A DNA stretch of 64,000 nucleotides from Bacteroidales bacterium UBA5507 (GCA_002426195.1 DIOT01000041.1:70578-134577); one strand, 5' to 3'. Shown: positions 7,737-17,130, counted from the stretch's first letter. Numbers and translations are program-made. The notes: generated by a model not told the origin, from the sequence alone.

Positions 7737-8855
7737 ATGACCAAACAAACAGAAGAGCAGATTAAAATACTGCTGATTGAGGATGATAGGGCTCTTGCCT
7801 TAACAATCTCTAATCTTTTGAGGGTTAAAGGATACGACGTTACTCATGCGCCAGACGGAGCTTCAGGAATTCAAAAAGCATTTGAAATTATTCCTGATCT
7901 GATTCTCTGTGACATCTCCATGAAAGAGATTAGCGGGTACGACGTTTTTAATGTTTTAAAGGAAAGTTCTGCTACAGCAATGATTCCTTTTGTATTCCTT
8001 ACTGCTAAGTCGGAGCTTAAAGATATCAGGTTTGGAATGCAACTTGGCGCAGACGATTATATTGTCAAACCATTTGAGTATGATGAATTATTAACCTCTA
8101 TTGCTACCCGATTAAATAAAGCTGAAGCTCACAGGCGGGCTAATGAAGAAAAGTTTAAAGCCCTTTCAATGATTTCCCCGTATGGCATATTCATATACCA
8201 GGGCGGAAAGTTCATCGAAACCAATCCTAGTTTATCAAACATTTTGGGATACTCCAGAGAAGAGCTTCTGCATATGGGATTCCGCGATCTCATTAGCGAG
8301 GAGAATAAAAACCTTGTTATGGAAAAGATCAACAGGAGTCTTCAGGGTTTTGAAAAAGAAATTCACATCAGCTTCATGGCTAATCAGAAGTCAGGTACCC
8401 AGGTAAACGTTGAAGTATATGGTATCGAGGGTTTTAAAGTTAAAGGGCGTACCACTTTGTTAGGTATTCTCTCTCATGTTCATAATCAGGTTAATGAAGG
8501 ACAATTGTTTGGCGGATTAAGTCTTGATGACATAAAAGAATTTGAAAAAGCCATAGATATTTTAGGGTGGAAAGGTACCTACATCTCTGCTGAACTGGTT
8601 AACAAGCTCAGGGCGTTGTTCAATACAGATGCATATGAAGACCGAAAGATAGAGGACATTGGCTTCTCGGAAAGGGAACTTGAAATACTTACGCTTGTCT
8701 GCAAAGGTTTATCTACAAAGGAAATAGCCGACAAACTGTTTATTAGCAGCCGTACTGTTGAAAAGCACAGAGCCAATCTGATGACTAAAATTGGTGCTAA
8801 GAATATTATAGAAGTGATAATTTACGGCCTTAAGCATCAACTCATAGGCATATAA
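7737..8855 (+). CDS. Response regulator with REC, PAS and LuxR-type HTH domains
   Basis: The 372-residue protein has a receiver domain (about residues 8-130) with the acidic pair EDD, phospho-acceptor Asp in LILCDISM, Thr in FLTAKSE and Lys in DYIVKPFEYDE. A PAS domain follows (about 140-250), starting FKALSMISPYGIFIYQGGKF. A LuxR-type HTH ends the protein (about 305-372): FSERELEILTLVCKGLSTKEIADKLFISSRTVEKHRANLM. It is likely phosphorylated by the adjacent kinase and controls transcription. The PAS domain between receiver and HTH is uncommon for NarL-type regulators and may bind a small ligand. The lepA gene ends only 20 bp away on the other strand. Confidence 0.92.
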   Translation: MTKQTEEQIKILLIEDDRALALTISNLLRVKGYDVTHAPDGASGIQKAFEIIPDLILCDISMKEISGYDVFNVLKESSATAMIPFVFLTAKSELKDIRFGMQLGADDYIVKPFEYDELLTSIATRLNKAEAHRRANEEKFKALSMISPYGIFIYQGGKFIETNPSLSNILGYSREELLHMGFRDLISEENKNLVMEKINRSLQGFEKEIHISFMANQKSGTQVNVEVYGIEGFKVKGRTTLLGILSHVHNQVNEGQLFGGLSLDDIKEFEKAIDILGWKGTYISAELVNKLRALFNTDAYEDRKIEDIGFSERELEILTLVCKGLSTKEIADKLFISSRTVEKHRANLMTKIGAKNIIEVIIYGLKHQLIGI

Positions 8856-8875
8856 AATCCAACTACGAATCTTGT

Positions 8876-10663
8876 TTAATCTAATTTCAGCACAGCAAGG
8901 AATGCTGACTGTGGTACTTCAACATTTCCAACCTGTCTCATTCTCTTTTTACCCTTTTTCTGCTTTTCCAGAAGTTTTCTCTTACGAGTGATATCACCAC
9001 CGTAACATTTAGCTGTAACATCCTTTCTAACAGCCTTAACCGTTTCACGGGCAATAACTTTTGATCCAATAGCAGCCTGTATGGCAATATCAAATTGCTG
9101 GCGAGGTATAAGCTCCTTAAGCTTTGCACACATTTTCGCACCGAATCTGTATGCATTATCCTGGTGGATTAAAGTCGAAAGTGCGTCAACTGACTCACCA
9201 TTAAGCAAGATATCAAGCCTAACCAGCTTGGCGATTTTATATCCGGTAATATGATAGTCGAATGAAGCATAACCTTTTGAGATGCTTTTTAACTTATCAT
9301 AGAAGTCGAAAACTATTTCACCCAAAGGAAGTTCCACACTCAGCTCCACTCTGTCGCTTGTGAGATATACCTGGTTAAGCAGAGTTCCTCTTTTTTCAAT
9401 GCACAGAGTCATTACCGCACCTACATATTCCGATTTCGAAATGATTTGAGCGGTAATATAAGGTTCTTCAATATAATCAAGGTAACTTGGTGCAGGCAAT
9501 CCCGAGGGGTTATGCACTTCAAGCATTTCACCTTTGGTAGTGTACGCTTTATAGGAAACGTTGGGAACGGTTGTAATAACATCCATATCAAACTCCCTGT
9601 CCAAACGTTCCTGAATAATTTCCATATGCAGTAGACCCAGGAATCCACAACGGAAACCAAATCCTAAAGCTGCTGAAGACTCAGGTTCAAATACCAGCGA
9701 TGCATCATTGAGCTGTAATTTTTCCATCGACGACCTTAGCTCTTCATAATCATCCGCATCAACAGGATAAATACCGGCATAAACCATTGGCTTTACATTA
9801 GTAAATCCTTCAATGGCTTTTTCGGTGGGGCGCTTAACATGAGTAATGGTATCACCTACTTTAACTTCACGTGATGTTTTTATACCCGAGATGATGTAAC
9901 CTACATCACCGGCACTCAGAACTTCTCTGGGATTTTGAACCAGCTTGAGGACTCCTATCTCGTCAGCATTGTACTCTTTCCCTGTTGCAAAGAATTTAAC
10001 GAAATCTCCCTTGCGTATTTGTCCGTTGAATACTCTGAAATATGCAATAATACCTCTAAAACTATTAAAAACTGAGTCGAAGATAAGTGCTTGCAGCGGT
10101 GCTTCAGGATCTCCCTTTGGCGACGGAATGCGCTTAATTATTGCTTCCAGGATTTCATCAACCCCCATACCGGTTTTACCACTGGCTCTTATGATTTCCG
10201 AAGGATCACATCCGATAAGATCAATTATTTGCTCTTCAACATCTTCCGGCATTGCATTATCCATATCCATTTTATTCATAATGGGTATGATTTCCAGATC
10301 GTGCTCTAATGCCAGATAAAGGTTTGAGATCGTTTGGGCTTGTATTCCCTGGGTGGCATCAATAATAAGTAATGCTCCTTCGCAGGCAGCAATTGACCTC
10401 GAAACTTCGTATGAAAAGTCTACGTGTCCGGGGGTGTCAATTAAATTCAGTTTATAGTTTTGACCTTCAAAGAGGTAATCCATCTGAATAGCATGACTTT
10501 TAATAGTAATGCCCCTTTCACGCTCGAGATCCATATCATCAAGAACCTGGTCCTGTTGTTGTCTTTCGGTAAGTGTGCCGGTAAATTCCAACAATCGGTC
10601 AGCCAGGGTACTTTTACCATGGTCAATATGGGCAATTATGCAAAAGTTTCGGGTGTTTTTCAT
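8876..10663 (-). CDS. lepA: Elongation factor 4 (ribosome back-translocase)
   Basis: This is a 595-residue GTPase of full LepA length. The G1 motif AHIDHGKSTLADRL, the switch II DTPGHVDF and the NKMD motif are all present, and the C-terminal region carries the LepA-specific FDIAIQAAIGSKVIARETVKAVRKDVTAKCYGGD stretch needed for ribosome action. It moves stalled or misplaced tRNAs back on the ribosome. The gene is monocistronic, convergent with the response regulator and divergent from gapA. A TATTTTTG -7 box ends only about 6 bp before the ATG, so the transcript could be leaderless or nearly so. Confidence 0.97.
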   Translation of the reverse strand: MKNTRNFCIIAHIDHGKSTLADRLLEFTGTLTERQQQDQVLDDMDLERERGITIKSHAIQMDYLFEGQNYKLNLIDTPGHVDFSYEVSRSIAACEGALLIIDATQGIQAQTISNLYLALEHDLEIIPIMNKMDMDNAMPEDVEEQIIDLIGCDPSEIIRASGKTGMGVDEILEAIIKRIPSPKGDPEAPLQALIFDSVFNSFRGIIAYFRVFNGQIRKGDFVKFFATGKEYNADEIGVLKLVQNPREVLSAGDVGYIISGIKTSREVKVGDTITHVKRPTEKAIEGFTNVKPMVYAGIYPVDADDYEELRSSMEKLQLNDASLVFEPESSAALGFGFRCGFLGLLHMEIIQERLDREFDMDVITTVPNVSYKAYTTKGEMLEVHNPSGLPAPSYLDYIEEPYITAQIISKSEYVGAVMTLCIEKRGTLLNQVYLTSDRVELSVELPLGEIVFDFYDKLKSISKGYASFDYHITGYKIAKLVRLDILLNGESVDALSTLIHQDNAYRFGAKMCAKLKELIPRQQFDIAIQAAIGSKVIARETVKAVRKDVTAKCYGGDITRKRKLLEKQKKGKKRMRQVGNVEVPQSAFLAVLKLD

Positions 10664-10710
10664 CGGTGCAAAAATAGAAAAAAAGCATTTAGTAAATTCA
10701 CCTGTATATT

Positions 10711-10727
10711 ACGATGTTAAACATCGT
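10711..10727. promoter_or_regulatory. Perfect palindrome in the lepA-gapA intergenic region
   Basis: ACGATGT-TAA-ACATCGT is a 7-3-7 perfect dyad. It overlaps a TTTG at 10727-10730, a possible -33 box on the gapA strand. It looks like a repressor operator; the regulator is not known. Confidence 0.45.
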
Positions 10728-10828
10728 TTGGTCTTTACAGGCAATTTGTACTGTTTAATGTTAATGCTTGTTGGGTGAGTGCTTCAACAATTAAATTGAT
10801 GAGTTGTTAATGTATTTAATTTGTTAAC

Positions 10829-10836
10829 TAATTTTG
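10829..10836 (+). promoter_or_regulatory. Bacteroidota -7 box upstream of gapA
   Basis: TAATTTTG fits TAnnTTTG exactly and lies 37 bp before the gapA start. A GTTG at 10803-10806 could be a poor -33 element, but the 22-base spacing is longer than usual. Confidence 0.55.
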
Positions 10837-10852
10837 CATTCGTAACAAGTAG

Positions 10853-10869
10853 TATTCTAAATAACATTA
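10853..10869 (+). repeat. 17-bp sequence shared by the gapA and fur leaders (copy 1)
   Basis: TATTCTAAATAACATTA lies four bases before the gapA start codon. The identical 17 bases occur at 17053-17069 before the Fur-family gene, where they form part of a dyad. Chance is possible in AT-rich DNA. Confidence 0.4.
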
Positions 10870-10873
10870 AAGT

Positions 10874-11878
10874 ATGTCAAAAATTAAACTAGCCATTAAC
10901 GGCTTTGGTAGAATTGGACGTAATGTTTTCAAAATTGCTTTAGAGCGCGAAAACATCGAAGTTGTAGGTATCAATGACCTCACAAGTACTAAAACACTGG
11001 CTTATCTTTTGAAGTATGACTCAACCCAGGGTAAATTCAATGGTGTTGTTTCATACGACGAAACATCATTAATTGTAAATGGTGTAAAATACCCTGTAAC
11101 AGCCGAAAGAAGTCCTTTGAGCATTCAATGGGCAAGCACTCCCGATGTAGTTGTTGAATCAACAGGAGTTTTCCGTTCACGCGAAAGCGCCAAGGGTGGT
11201 TATGGTGATCACCTGAAAAATGGTGCCAAAAAAGTAATCCTTACTGTGCCTTCTAAAGATGAGATTGACAGAACAGTGGTTTTAGGCGTTAACGACCATG
11301 AGATTAAAGAAACTGACCAAACTGTTTCTAATGCTTCATGTACAACTAACTGTCTTGCTCCTGTTGCTAAAGTCCTGAATGATCGCTTTGGAATTGAGAA
11401 TGGACTCATGACAACTATCCATTCTTATACCAATGATCAGACTATTCTCGATGCTCCTCACAGTGATCTCAGAAGAGCTCGTTCAGCCGCTGTTTCTCAG
11501 ATACCAACTACCACAGGTGCTGCTAAAGCAGTTGGAAAAGTTATTCCTGAACTTAAAGGAAAGCTTGATGGTCTTGCTGTAAGGGTACCAACCCCAACAG
11601 GCTCTCTGGTCGATTTAGTAGTTAATCTGAAAACTGAGGTTACCAAAGAACAGATTAATGCAGCCATGAAGGAAGCAGCCGAAGGGCCAATGAAAGGTAT
11701 TCTGGAATATACAGAGGATGAAATTGTATCCGTTGATATTATCCATAATCCTGCTTCATCGATTTTCGATGCACAGAGCACAATGGTAAACGGGCGCACA
11801 GTAAAAGTACTTGCCTGGTACGATAATGAGTGGGGTTATTCCTCAAGAGTTGTTGACCTCGCTGAAAGGCTTTTCTAA
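10874..11878 (+). CDS. gapA: Glyceraldehyde-3-phosphate dehydrogenase, type I
   Basis: The 334-residue protein opens with the NAD-binding motif INGFGRIGRNVFK and has the catalytic Cys in NASCTTNCLAPVAKVL and the partner His in TTIHSYTNDQ. The substrate-binding region GAAKAVGKVIPELKGKLDGLAVRVPTP and the C-terminal WYDNEWGYSSRVVDLAERLF are also typical. It catalyses the NAD-linked oxidation and phosphorylation of glyceraldehyde 3-phosphate in glycolysis. It is monocistronic, with its own promoter box upstream, an intergenic palindrome that may bind a regulator, and a strong terminator after it. Confidence 0.98.
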   Translation: MSKIKLAINGFGRIGRNVFKIALERENIEVVGINDLTSTKTLAYLLKYDSTQGKFNGVVSYDETSLIVNGVKYPVTAERSPLSIQWASTPDVVVESTGVFRSRESAKGGYGDHLKNGAKKVILTVPSKDEIDRTVVLGVNDHEIKETDQTVSNASCTTNCLAPVAKVLNDRFGIENGLMTTIHSYTNDQTILDAPHSDLRRARSAAVSQIPTTTGAAKAVGKVIPELKGKLDGLAVRVPTPTGSLVDLVVNLKTEVTKEQINAAMKEAAEGPMKGILEYTEDEIVSVDIIHNPASSIFDAQSTMVNGRTVKVLAWYDNEWGYSSRVVDLAERLF

Positions 11879-11892
11879 CAATCCATTAAAGT

Positions 11893-11924
11893 AAAAAGGC
11901 TGCCCTTAAAGGCAGCCTTTTTTT
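11893..11924. terminator. Bidirectional terminator after gapA
   Basis: AAGGCTGCC and GGCAGCCTT form a stem with a short loop, flanked by A and T runs. It separates gapA from the convergent T9SS type B gene. Confidence 0.92.
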
Positions 11925-11935
11925 ATTTATCTTCA

Positions 11936-14611
11936 TCAGTAAAGTAAATGCAGGCTATTCTGTATTGTTCGTTTCTGGGTTGATGTCTCCTCCGGAGCAT
12001 CAGGCGAACCAACTGCCTCATACACAATGCATCGGTAAAAATACACACCTTCGGGACAAAGGTTATTTGTATTTTTATCTCTTCCATCCCATTTTATTTC
12101 CGGATTATTCGTCTCAAAAACCAATATACCCCAGCGGTTAAAGATTTGCATTTCAACTCTCTCCACAGAAGTATAACCAGGGAATGGGACAAAGAAATCA
12201 TTTATGTTGTCACTATTGGGTGTAAATACATTAGGCAATCTGTACCTGGGGCAGTCATCAATTCCAAGGCAATAGGCAAAATAATTTGTAGTATCAACGT
12301 TCCCGTTTGTATCTGCGGCAACTATAAAATAGCATGCTGAGATTGATTGATTTGGTAGCGTATAAAGATATGACGTTTCTGCCGGCTCAATAGTTGCCAA
12401 TAAAGTTGATGGATTTCCTTGCTGCCATAATTGATAATTAGCTATATCGGGGGCACACGTTAACTGAATGTTCTCCCATGCAAAGAAGATTGTATGGTCC
12501 TCACAGTTGATAGTTGCCGTTAGCATTGGCGGACATGGTGCTATGTTATCAAGGGGTACATCGCATTTTATTTGCGATAAATTGATCAGCGGATCAATAT
12601 AACCCGGTGAGCCATATGTGCCTAGCGTCTTAACATAATAACAATATGAAACACCGTTAATCAGTGCCGTGTCAGTATAGACCGCAACTCTCACCAATGC
12701 GATACTATCAAATACATCAGATCCCGCCGGTCGACGATATATAACATATTCTTCATTTGACCATGGAACATTGTAATTGATATTTATGGTTATCAGCTCG
12801 TCTGACGGTGTTGTGGTAATATATACTGAAGATGCCGGAACAGAAAAGCCAACTGAGAAGACATTCCCCGGACTATTATTAATGAGTTCAATTTCGTATG
12901 TATAAGCGAAATCCAGAGTATTTATATCTGCATCAGTATAAACAGTATCATTCAGGTCATTGAATTCGGCAATTATTACAGGGTTGTCAGTTACAGAGCC
13001 TGTTGATCTGTATATTTTGTAAATAAAAGGGCCTGGGGTTTGAATGGTATCCAATTCTGTTGGCTTTGACCATGCAATGTACATTTCTCCGTTGGTACCA
13101 GAAGTCGATAACACACTAACATTGGTAATTACCGGTAAATCTTTCTTAAGGTCGGTACAAACTTCTTCTGAAGCTTTACTTTCTGCACCATCATTAAAGT
13201 AGTAGGTAATTAAGTAGCAATACATTACACCTCTTACCAGCCCGGTGCCATTATTATCATCAGTGAAACCGGTATTTTGAATTCCCTGAGTGGTTTGAAT
13301 AAGCTGATATCCTGTTTCAGGAGGGACGCCTGTGACACATTCGCCCGGAATAAAATCGGAAGTTCCGGTTCTGCGATATATTTTGTATCCCACAGCTTCA
13401 TTACAAAATGCCCTATCCCAGTCAAGACTGATTGTGTTTCCCAATGGTTCGGCCGAAACATTTTCAACAGGAGGGGCAATCACTTTAATGTTAAGAGTTG
13501 CCAGATCTACTAAAGAAATAGGAGATGCATCATCCTCGGCTCTGAAATAAATCTGATAAGACTGATTGCGCACCTGTGAACAAGTGACTGACCACTCCAG
13601 TACACCTGTTGTTAATCCAGGCATATCTGACGTAATATTAAATGTGGCCGGATTTGATGAAAGAGTCATTGGCCCACCACTTGCTGTGAGTGTAATTCCG
13701 TCACCGTTTTCATCAGAGGCAGAAATATCCATCCGGAGAGTACTGCCGGCTATCACACAAGTGTCGAATAGTTCACCTATTTTAGGAGGATCATTATCGC
13801 AGGCTATGGCATTAATCTGCATATCTCTGGTAATGTAGCCAATACGCACCCCATTCCTCCACTCTTCAATGATAAGGGCTATATTATATTCACCTTGTAT
13901 TGTAGGGCTATCCCAAAGTATATCACCGGTCACTTCATTAATTGTAAAAGTACCCGGATTCTCTGTATCAACGAGATTGGGAAGCTGATACCCAAGTATA
14001 TTTAACCCTCCTGCACCACGAGGCGTAACCAGTTTATATGATAAGCTATCACCATTAGGATCAAAGGCTCCGGGGTTGTGAATGAAAGGTATTCCTATAC
14101 AGGCATTATCGATAGGAGGGAGGAGAAGTTGTGGTGAGCTATTATTTCCCAGGAATGGATTTATTACCAGAACTGTCTCAAGATAAAGCGGGACATCAAC
14201 AGAGTTTGGAATATTCTGAATCCCCATGTTCCTGTTGGGATCTTCCAACCATATTCTGTAAGTGGATGCTGAAGGATAAGTGTGAACACCTATATAAATA
14301 TTTTTTCTGATATCACGACCAACCATCTCACCGGTGTGGTTACATTGTATTCCTGCGGGGGTAATACCCGGAGGGCCATTTGTCCTTCCAAGAATACTGT
14401 TCTGCCCATCACCCCAGTTTATTGTCAGTTCACACCTGTCAGCTGCGCTGGGAGCAAAAGTATAAGTGGTAATTGTAATCTCATAAGTTAAATCACTAAT
14501 GTGACGATATGTGATTTCGCCGGCTCTCTGGTGTGTTGCATAAAGAGGATTAAATGCAGAAAAACAGAGAATTAGAATAAAAATGTAAAGTTGTGTGTGG
14601 CGAAATTCCAT
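11936..14611 (-). CDS. Large secreted protein with FN3-like repeats and a T9SS type B (CHU_C) C-terminal domain
   Basis: The start is placed at Met 14611 because the next residues (EFRHTQLYIFILILCFSAFNPLYA) form a signal peptide; a Met nine residues upstream (14638) would put charged residues before it. The mature protein (about 870 residues) has an N-terminal region typical of CHU_C surface proteins (HQRAGEITYRHI, CELTINWGDG), then fibronectin-III-like repeats, each with a YxIYRRxxxSD string (about residues 390-740). The C-terminus (PNVFTPNSDNINDFF...IFNRWGILVFE...WDGRDKN...CPEGVYFYRCIVYE) is a gliding-motility-associated type B T9SS sorting domain. It is likely exported across the outer membrane and attached to the surface. 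Ligand unknown. A TATATTTG -7 box lies upstream. Confidence 0.88.
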   Translation of the reverse strand: MEFRHTQLYIFILILCFSAFNPLYATHQRAGEITYRHISDLTYEITITTYTFAPSAADRCELTINWGDGQNSILGRTNGPPGITPAGIQCNHTGEMVGRDIRKNIYIGVHTYPSASTYRIWLEDPNRNMGIQNIPNSVDVPLYLETVLVINPFLGNNSSPQLLLPPIDNACIGIPFIHNPGAFDPNGDSLSYKLVTPRGAGGLNILGYQLPNLVDTENPGTFTINEVTGDILWDSPTIQGEYNIALIIEEWRNGVRIGYITRDMQINAIACDNDPPKIGELFDTCVIAGSTLRMDISASDENGDGITLTASGGPMTLSSNPATFNITSDMPGLTTGVLEWSVTCSQVRNQSYQIYFRAEDDASPISLVDLATLNIKVIAPPVENVSAEPLGNTISLDWDRAFCNEAVGYKIYRRTGTSDFIPGECVTGVPPETGYQLIQTTQGIQNTGFTDDNNGTGLVRGVMYCYLITYYFNDGAESKASEEVCTDLKKDLPVITNVSVLSTSGTNGEMYIAWSKPTELDTIQTPGPFIYKIYRSTGSVTDNPVIIAEFNDLNDTVYTDADINTLDFAYTYEIELINNSPGNVFSVGFSVPASSVYITTTPSDELITININYNVPWSNEEYVIYRRPAGSDVFDSIALVRVAVYTDTALINGVSYCYYVKTLGTYGSPGYIDPLINLSQIKCDVPLDNIAPCPPMLTATINCEDHTIFFAWENIQLTCAPDIANYQLWQQGNPSTLLATIEPAETSYLYTLPNQSISACYFIVAADTNGNVDTTNYFAYCLGIDDCPRYRLPNVFTPNSDNINDFFVPFPGYTSVERVEMQIFNRWGILVFETNNPEIKWDGRDKNTNNLCPEGVYFYRCIVYEAVGSPDAPEETSTQKRTIQNSLHLLY

Positions 14612-14673
14612 AGTATTTAAAGCCTTTGCACCCGGCAAGTATAAAAATATTCAGTATATTTTCAGTTATAGAA

Positions 14674-14681
14674 CAAATATA
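14674..14681 (-). promoter_or_regulatory. Bacteroidota -7 box for the T9SS type B gene
   Basis: The plus strand reads CAAATATA, so the minus strand has TATATTTG, an exact TAnnTTTG match 62 bp before the start at 14611. Confidence 0.45.
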
Positions 14682-14752
14682 AGGCAATTTTGGCTTATGA
14701 CTTGTTTTTTTATTAATCTGAGTTGCGGTGGAGGTTTCGTTCCATAAATCGG

Positions 14753-14760
14753 TAACTTTG
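14753..14760 (+). promoter_or_regulatory. Bacteroidota -7 box upstream of rel/spoT
   Basis: TAACTTTG is an exact TAnnTTTG match 23 bp before the start codon. No good -33 element is visible at 19-bp spacing. Confidence 0.55.
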
Positions 14761-14783
14761 TGATAGAATTGTAAGAGAAAGAA

Positions 14784-17030
14784 ATGAGTACGACGTATAT
14801 AGCTGACCCGGAACAGGAAAGAAAGGAAATACTTAAGCGCTACAGGAGCCTGCTTAATGCCTGGAGTACGAGAGCAGAACTTAAAAATAAGCGCACGGTA
14901 AGAAAAGCATTTAATCTTGCCGTTAGCGCACATAAAGATATGCGCCGCAAAAGCGGTGAGCCATACATATATCATCCCCTTGAAGTCGCCCGTATAGTTG
15001 CCGGTGAAATTGGCCTGGGCGAAACTTCCATAATCTGTGCCCTCCTTCATGATGTTGTTGAAGATACCGATTATACTATTGATGATATGCGCCGTATGTT
15101 TGGCGATAAAGTAGCCCGTATAATCGATGGATTAACAAAGATTAAAGAATTATTTGACCATACCCCTTCTGCCCAGGCAGAGAACTTCAGGAAGATGCTT
15201 CTTACGCTATCAGATGATGTAAGGGTTATTCTTATTAAACTTGCTGACAGGTTGCATAATATGAGGACACTCGAATCAATGTCACATGAAAAGCAGCTTA
15301 AGATAGCATCCGAAACAATTTATCTTTTTGCACCTTTGGCTCACAGATTGGGGCTGTATGCCATTAAGAGTGAACTTGAGGACCTTGCTCTCAAGTATAC
15401 AGAGCCCGAAATATATAATTCAATTGGTCGAAAGCTTGAAGAAACTTCAGCAGAGAGAACCAGGTTTATAAATAAGTTTATTTTCCCCATCAAGAAAGCA
15501 CTCCTTGCCCAGGGGCTGGTTTTTGAAATCATCGGAAGAGAAAAATCTATCTATTCTATCTGGCAGAAAATGAAAGCAAAGCAAGTTCCCTTTGAGGAGG
15601 TCTTCGACATTTTTGCCATTCGGATAATCATCGATACAAGTTTTGAGAATGAAAAATACCAATGTTGGCAGGCCTATTCAATAGTGACTGATTTCTATAG
15701 TCCGAAACAAAACAGGCTACGCGACTGGATTTCTACACCTAAAGCTAATGGTTATGAATCGCTTCATACCACTGTTATGAGCCATACAGGTCAGTGGGTA
15801 GAAGTGCAGATCAGAACCAAGAGGATGAACGAAATTGCCGAAAAGGGTTATGCTGCCCATTGGAAGTATAAGGAGAAATCTAACAGTGAAAGTGGCCTTG
15901 ACCGTTGGTTGAATAAGATTAAAGAGCTGCTGCAATCACCCGATTCTAATGCCCTGGCTTTCCTCGATGAATTTAAGTTAAACCTCTTCGCCGATGAGAT
16001 AATTGTTTTTACACCTAAGGGCGAAGTTAAAACATTGCCGTCCAATTCAACCACACTCGATTTTGCTTATAACATTCATAGCGAAATAGGTAACCAATGT
16101 ATTGGAGCTAAAGTAAATCACAAGCTTGTCCCTCTGAACTATGTACTGAAGAGTGGTGACCAGGTAGAAATTATTACCTCAAAAAAGCAAAGTCCCCGCG
16201 AAGAATGGATAAATTATGTTGTAACTGCCCGAGCCAAATCCTTTATTAAAGATGCCCTGAAAGAACAGCGCAAAAAGTATGTGGAAGAAGGCAGAGTCAA
16301 GCTCGAACAGCTCTTTAAAGAACTTAAAATCGAACATAATAGGAATAGCCTGTTGCAACTTCAGGAATGTAACCATATAAGTTCAACAATCGATCTTTAT
16401 TATCGTGTAGCCCTTGGCGAGATAGGACTTAAGGAAATAAAGGATTGTATCAGCCAACATGAAAAAGGCGGCTGGCTCAATCTTATAACCAGACCGTTTG
16501 TCAGGAACAGGCATGTTATTCCACAACGTCTGAGTGATGAAGTGAAGCAAAAAGTTGGTGCAAAAGAACTTGTAACAGCCCAGAATGGTGAAATTGAATA
16601 CCGCATTTCCGATTGCTGCAACCCTATCCCCGGTGATGAGGTGGTTGGTTTTGTTCCTCAGGATGGCGGTATCTGGATTCATCGGACTAATTGTCCTGAA
16701 GCAATACAGCTGATGTCGAAATATGGAAACCGCATTGTGAAAATTAACTGGACCGGAACTGATTCAGGTACTTTTTTAAGTGGAATCAGACTTGTTGGTT
16801 TTGACAATATGGGATTACTAAATGACATTATCAATATAATATCAACACAAATGAGCCTTAACATAAGGTCATTCCATATTGACTCCACAGGTGATGTTTT
16901 CGAAGCTACCATAATGCTTTTAGTTCACAGTACCGACGACCTGAACAGATTAATGACCGAGCTCAAAAAGCTAAAGGGCATCAACAACGTATACCGTATA
17001 AGCAGGTTAACCGATAGTGTCGTAAAATAG
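14784..17030 (+). CDS. Bifunctional (p)ppGpp synthetase/hydrolase, Rel/SpoT family
   Basis: The 748-residue protein has all the domains of a long Rel/SpoT enzyme: an HD hydrolase domain (YIYHPLEVARIV, LLHDVVEDTDYT, about residues 45-200), a synthetase domain (FDIFAIRIII, RLRDWISTPKANGYESLHTTV, VQIRTKRMNEIAEKGYAAHWKYK, about 230-370), a TGS domain (about 400-465), a zinc-finger-like CCNPIPGDEVVG segment and a C-terminal ACT domain (about 670-745). It makes and degrades the alarmone (p)ppGpp during starvation. It heads a set with a Fur-family regulator and purA. The HD motif appears intact, so hydrolase activity is expected. Confidence 0.95.
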   Translation: MSTTYIADPEQERKEILKRYRSLLNAWSTRAELKNKRTVRKAFNLAVSAHKDMRRKSGEPYIYHPLEVARIVAGEIGLGETSIICALLHDVVEDTDYTIDDMRRMFGDKVARIIDGLTKIKELFDHTPSAQAENFRKMLLTLSDDVRVILIKLADRLHNMRTLESMSHEKQLKIASETIYLFAPLAHRLGLYAIKSELEDLALKYTEPEIYNSIGRKLEETSAERTRFINKFIFPIKKALLAQGLVFEIIGREKSIYSIWQKMKAKQVPFEEVFDIFAIRIIIDTSFENEKYQCWQAYSIVTDFYSPKQNRLRDWISTPKANGYESLHTTVMSHTGQWVEVQIRTKRMNEIAEKGYAAHWKYKEKSNSESGLDRWLNKIKELLQSPDSNALAFLDEFKLNLFADEIIVFTPKGEVKTLPSNSTTLDFAYNIHSEIGNQCIGAKVNHKLVPLNYVLKSGDQVEIITSKKQSPREEWINYVVTARAKSFIKDALKEQRKKYVEEGRVKLEQLFKELKIEHNRNSLLQLQECNHISSTIDLYYRVALGEIGLKEIKDCISQHEKGGWLNLITRPFVRNRHVIPQRLSDEVKQKVGAKELVTAQNGEIEYRISDCCNPIPGDEVVGFVPQDGGIWIHRTNCPEAIQLMSKYGNRIVKINWTGTDSGTFLSGIRLVGFDNMGLLNDIINIISTQMSLNIRSFHIDSTGDVFEATIMLLVHSTDDLNRLMTELKKLKGINNVYRISRLTDSVVK

Positions 17031-17052
17031 GTTTTGAAGTATTATTTTTATT

Positions 17053-17073
17053 TATTCTAAATAACATTAGAAT
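17053..17073 (+). promoter_or_regulatory. Dyad upstream of the Fur-family gene, includes the shared 17-mer (copy 2)
   Basis: ATTCTAA-ATAACA-TTAGAAT (17054-17073) is a 7-6-7 inverted repeat, 58 bp before the Fur-family start. Fur-type proteins bind AT-rich dyads, so an autoregulatory site is possible. The first 17 bases recur before gapA. Confidence 0.4.
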
Positions 17074-17130
17074 ATTTATTAATTTTACACACTATAAGCC
17101 ATGAGCTGATACTTAAACGGAAACTTACAC

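Noticed and set aside
9945..10319. 124-codon open frame opposite lepA
   Set aside because: It is a shadow of the lepA coding strand; lepA motifs are unambiguous.
14550..15050. 166-codon open frame on the minus strand over the start of rel/spoT
   Set aside because: It lies antisense to two well-supported genes, and its residues show no domain pattern.
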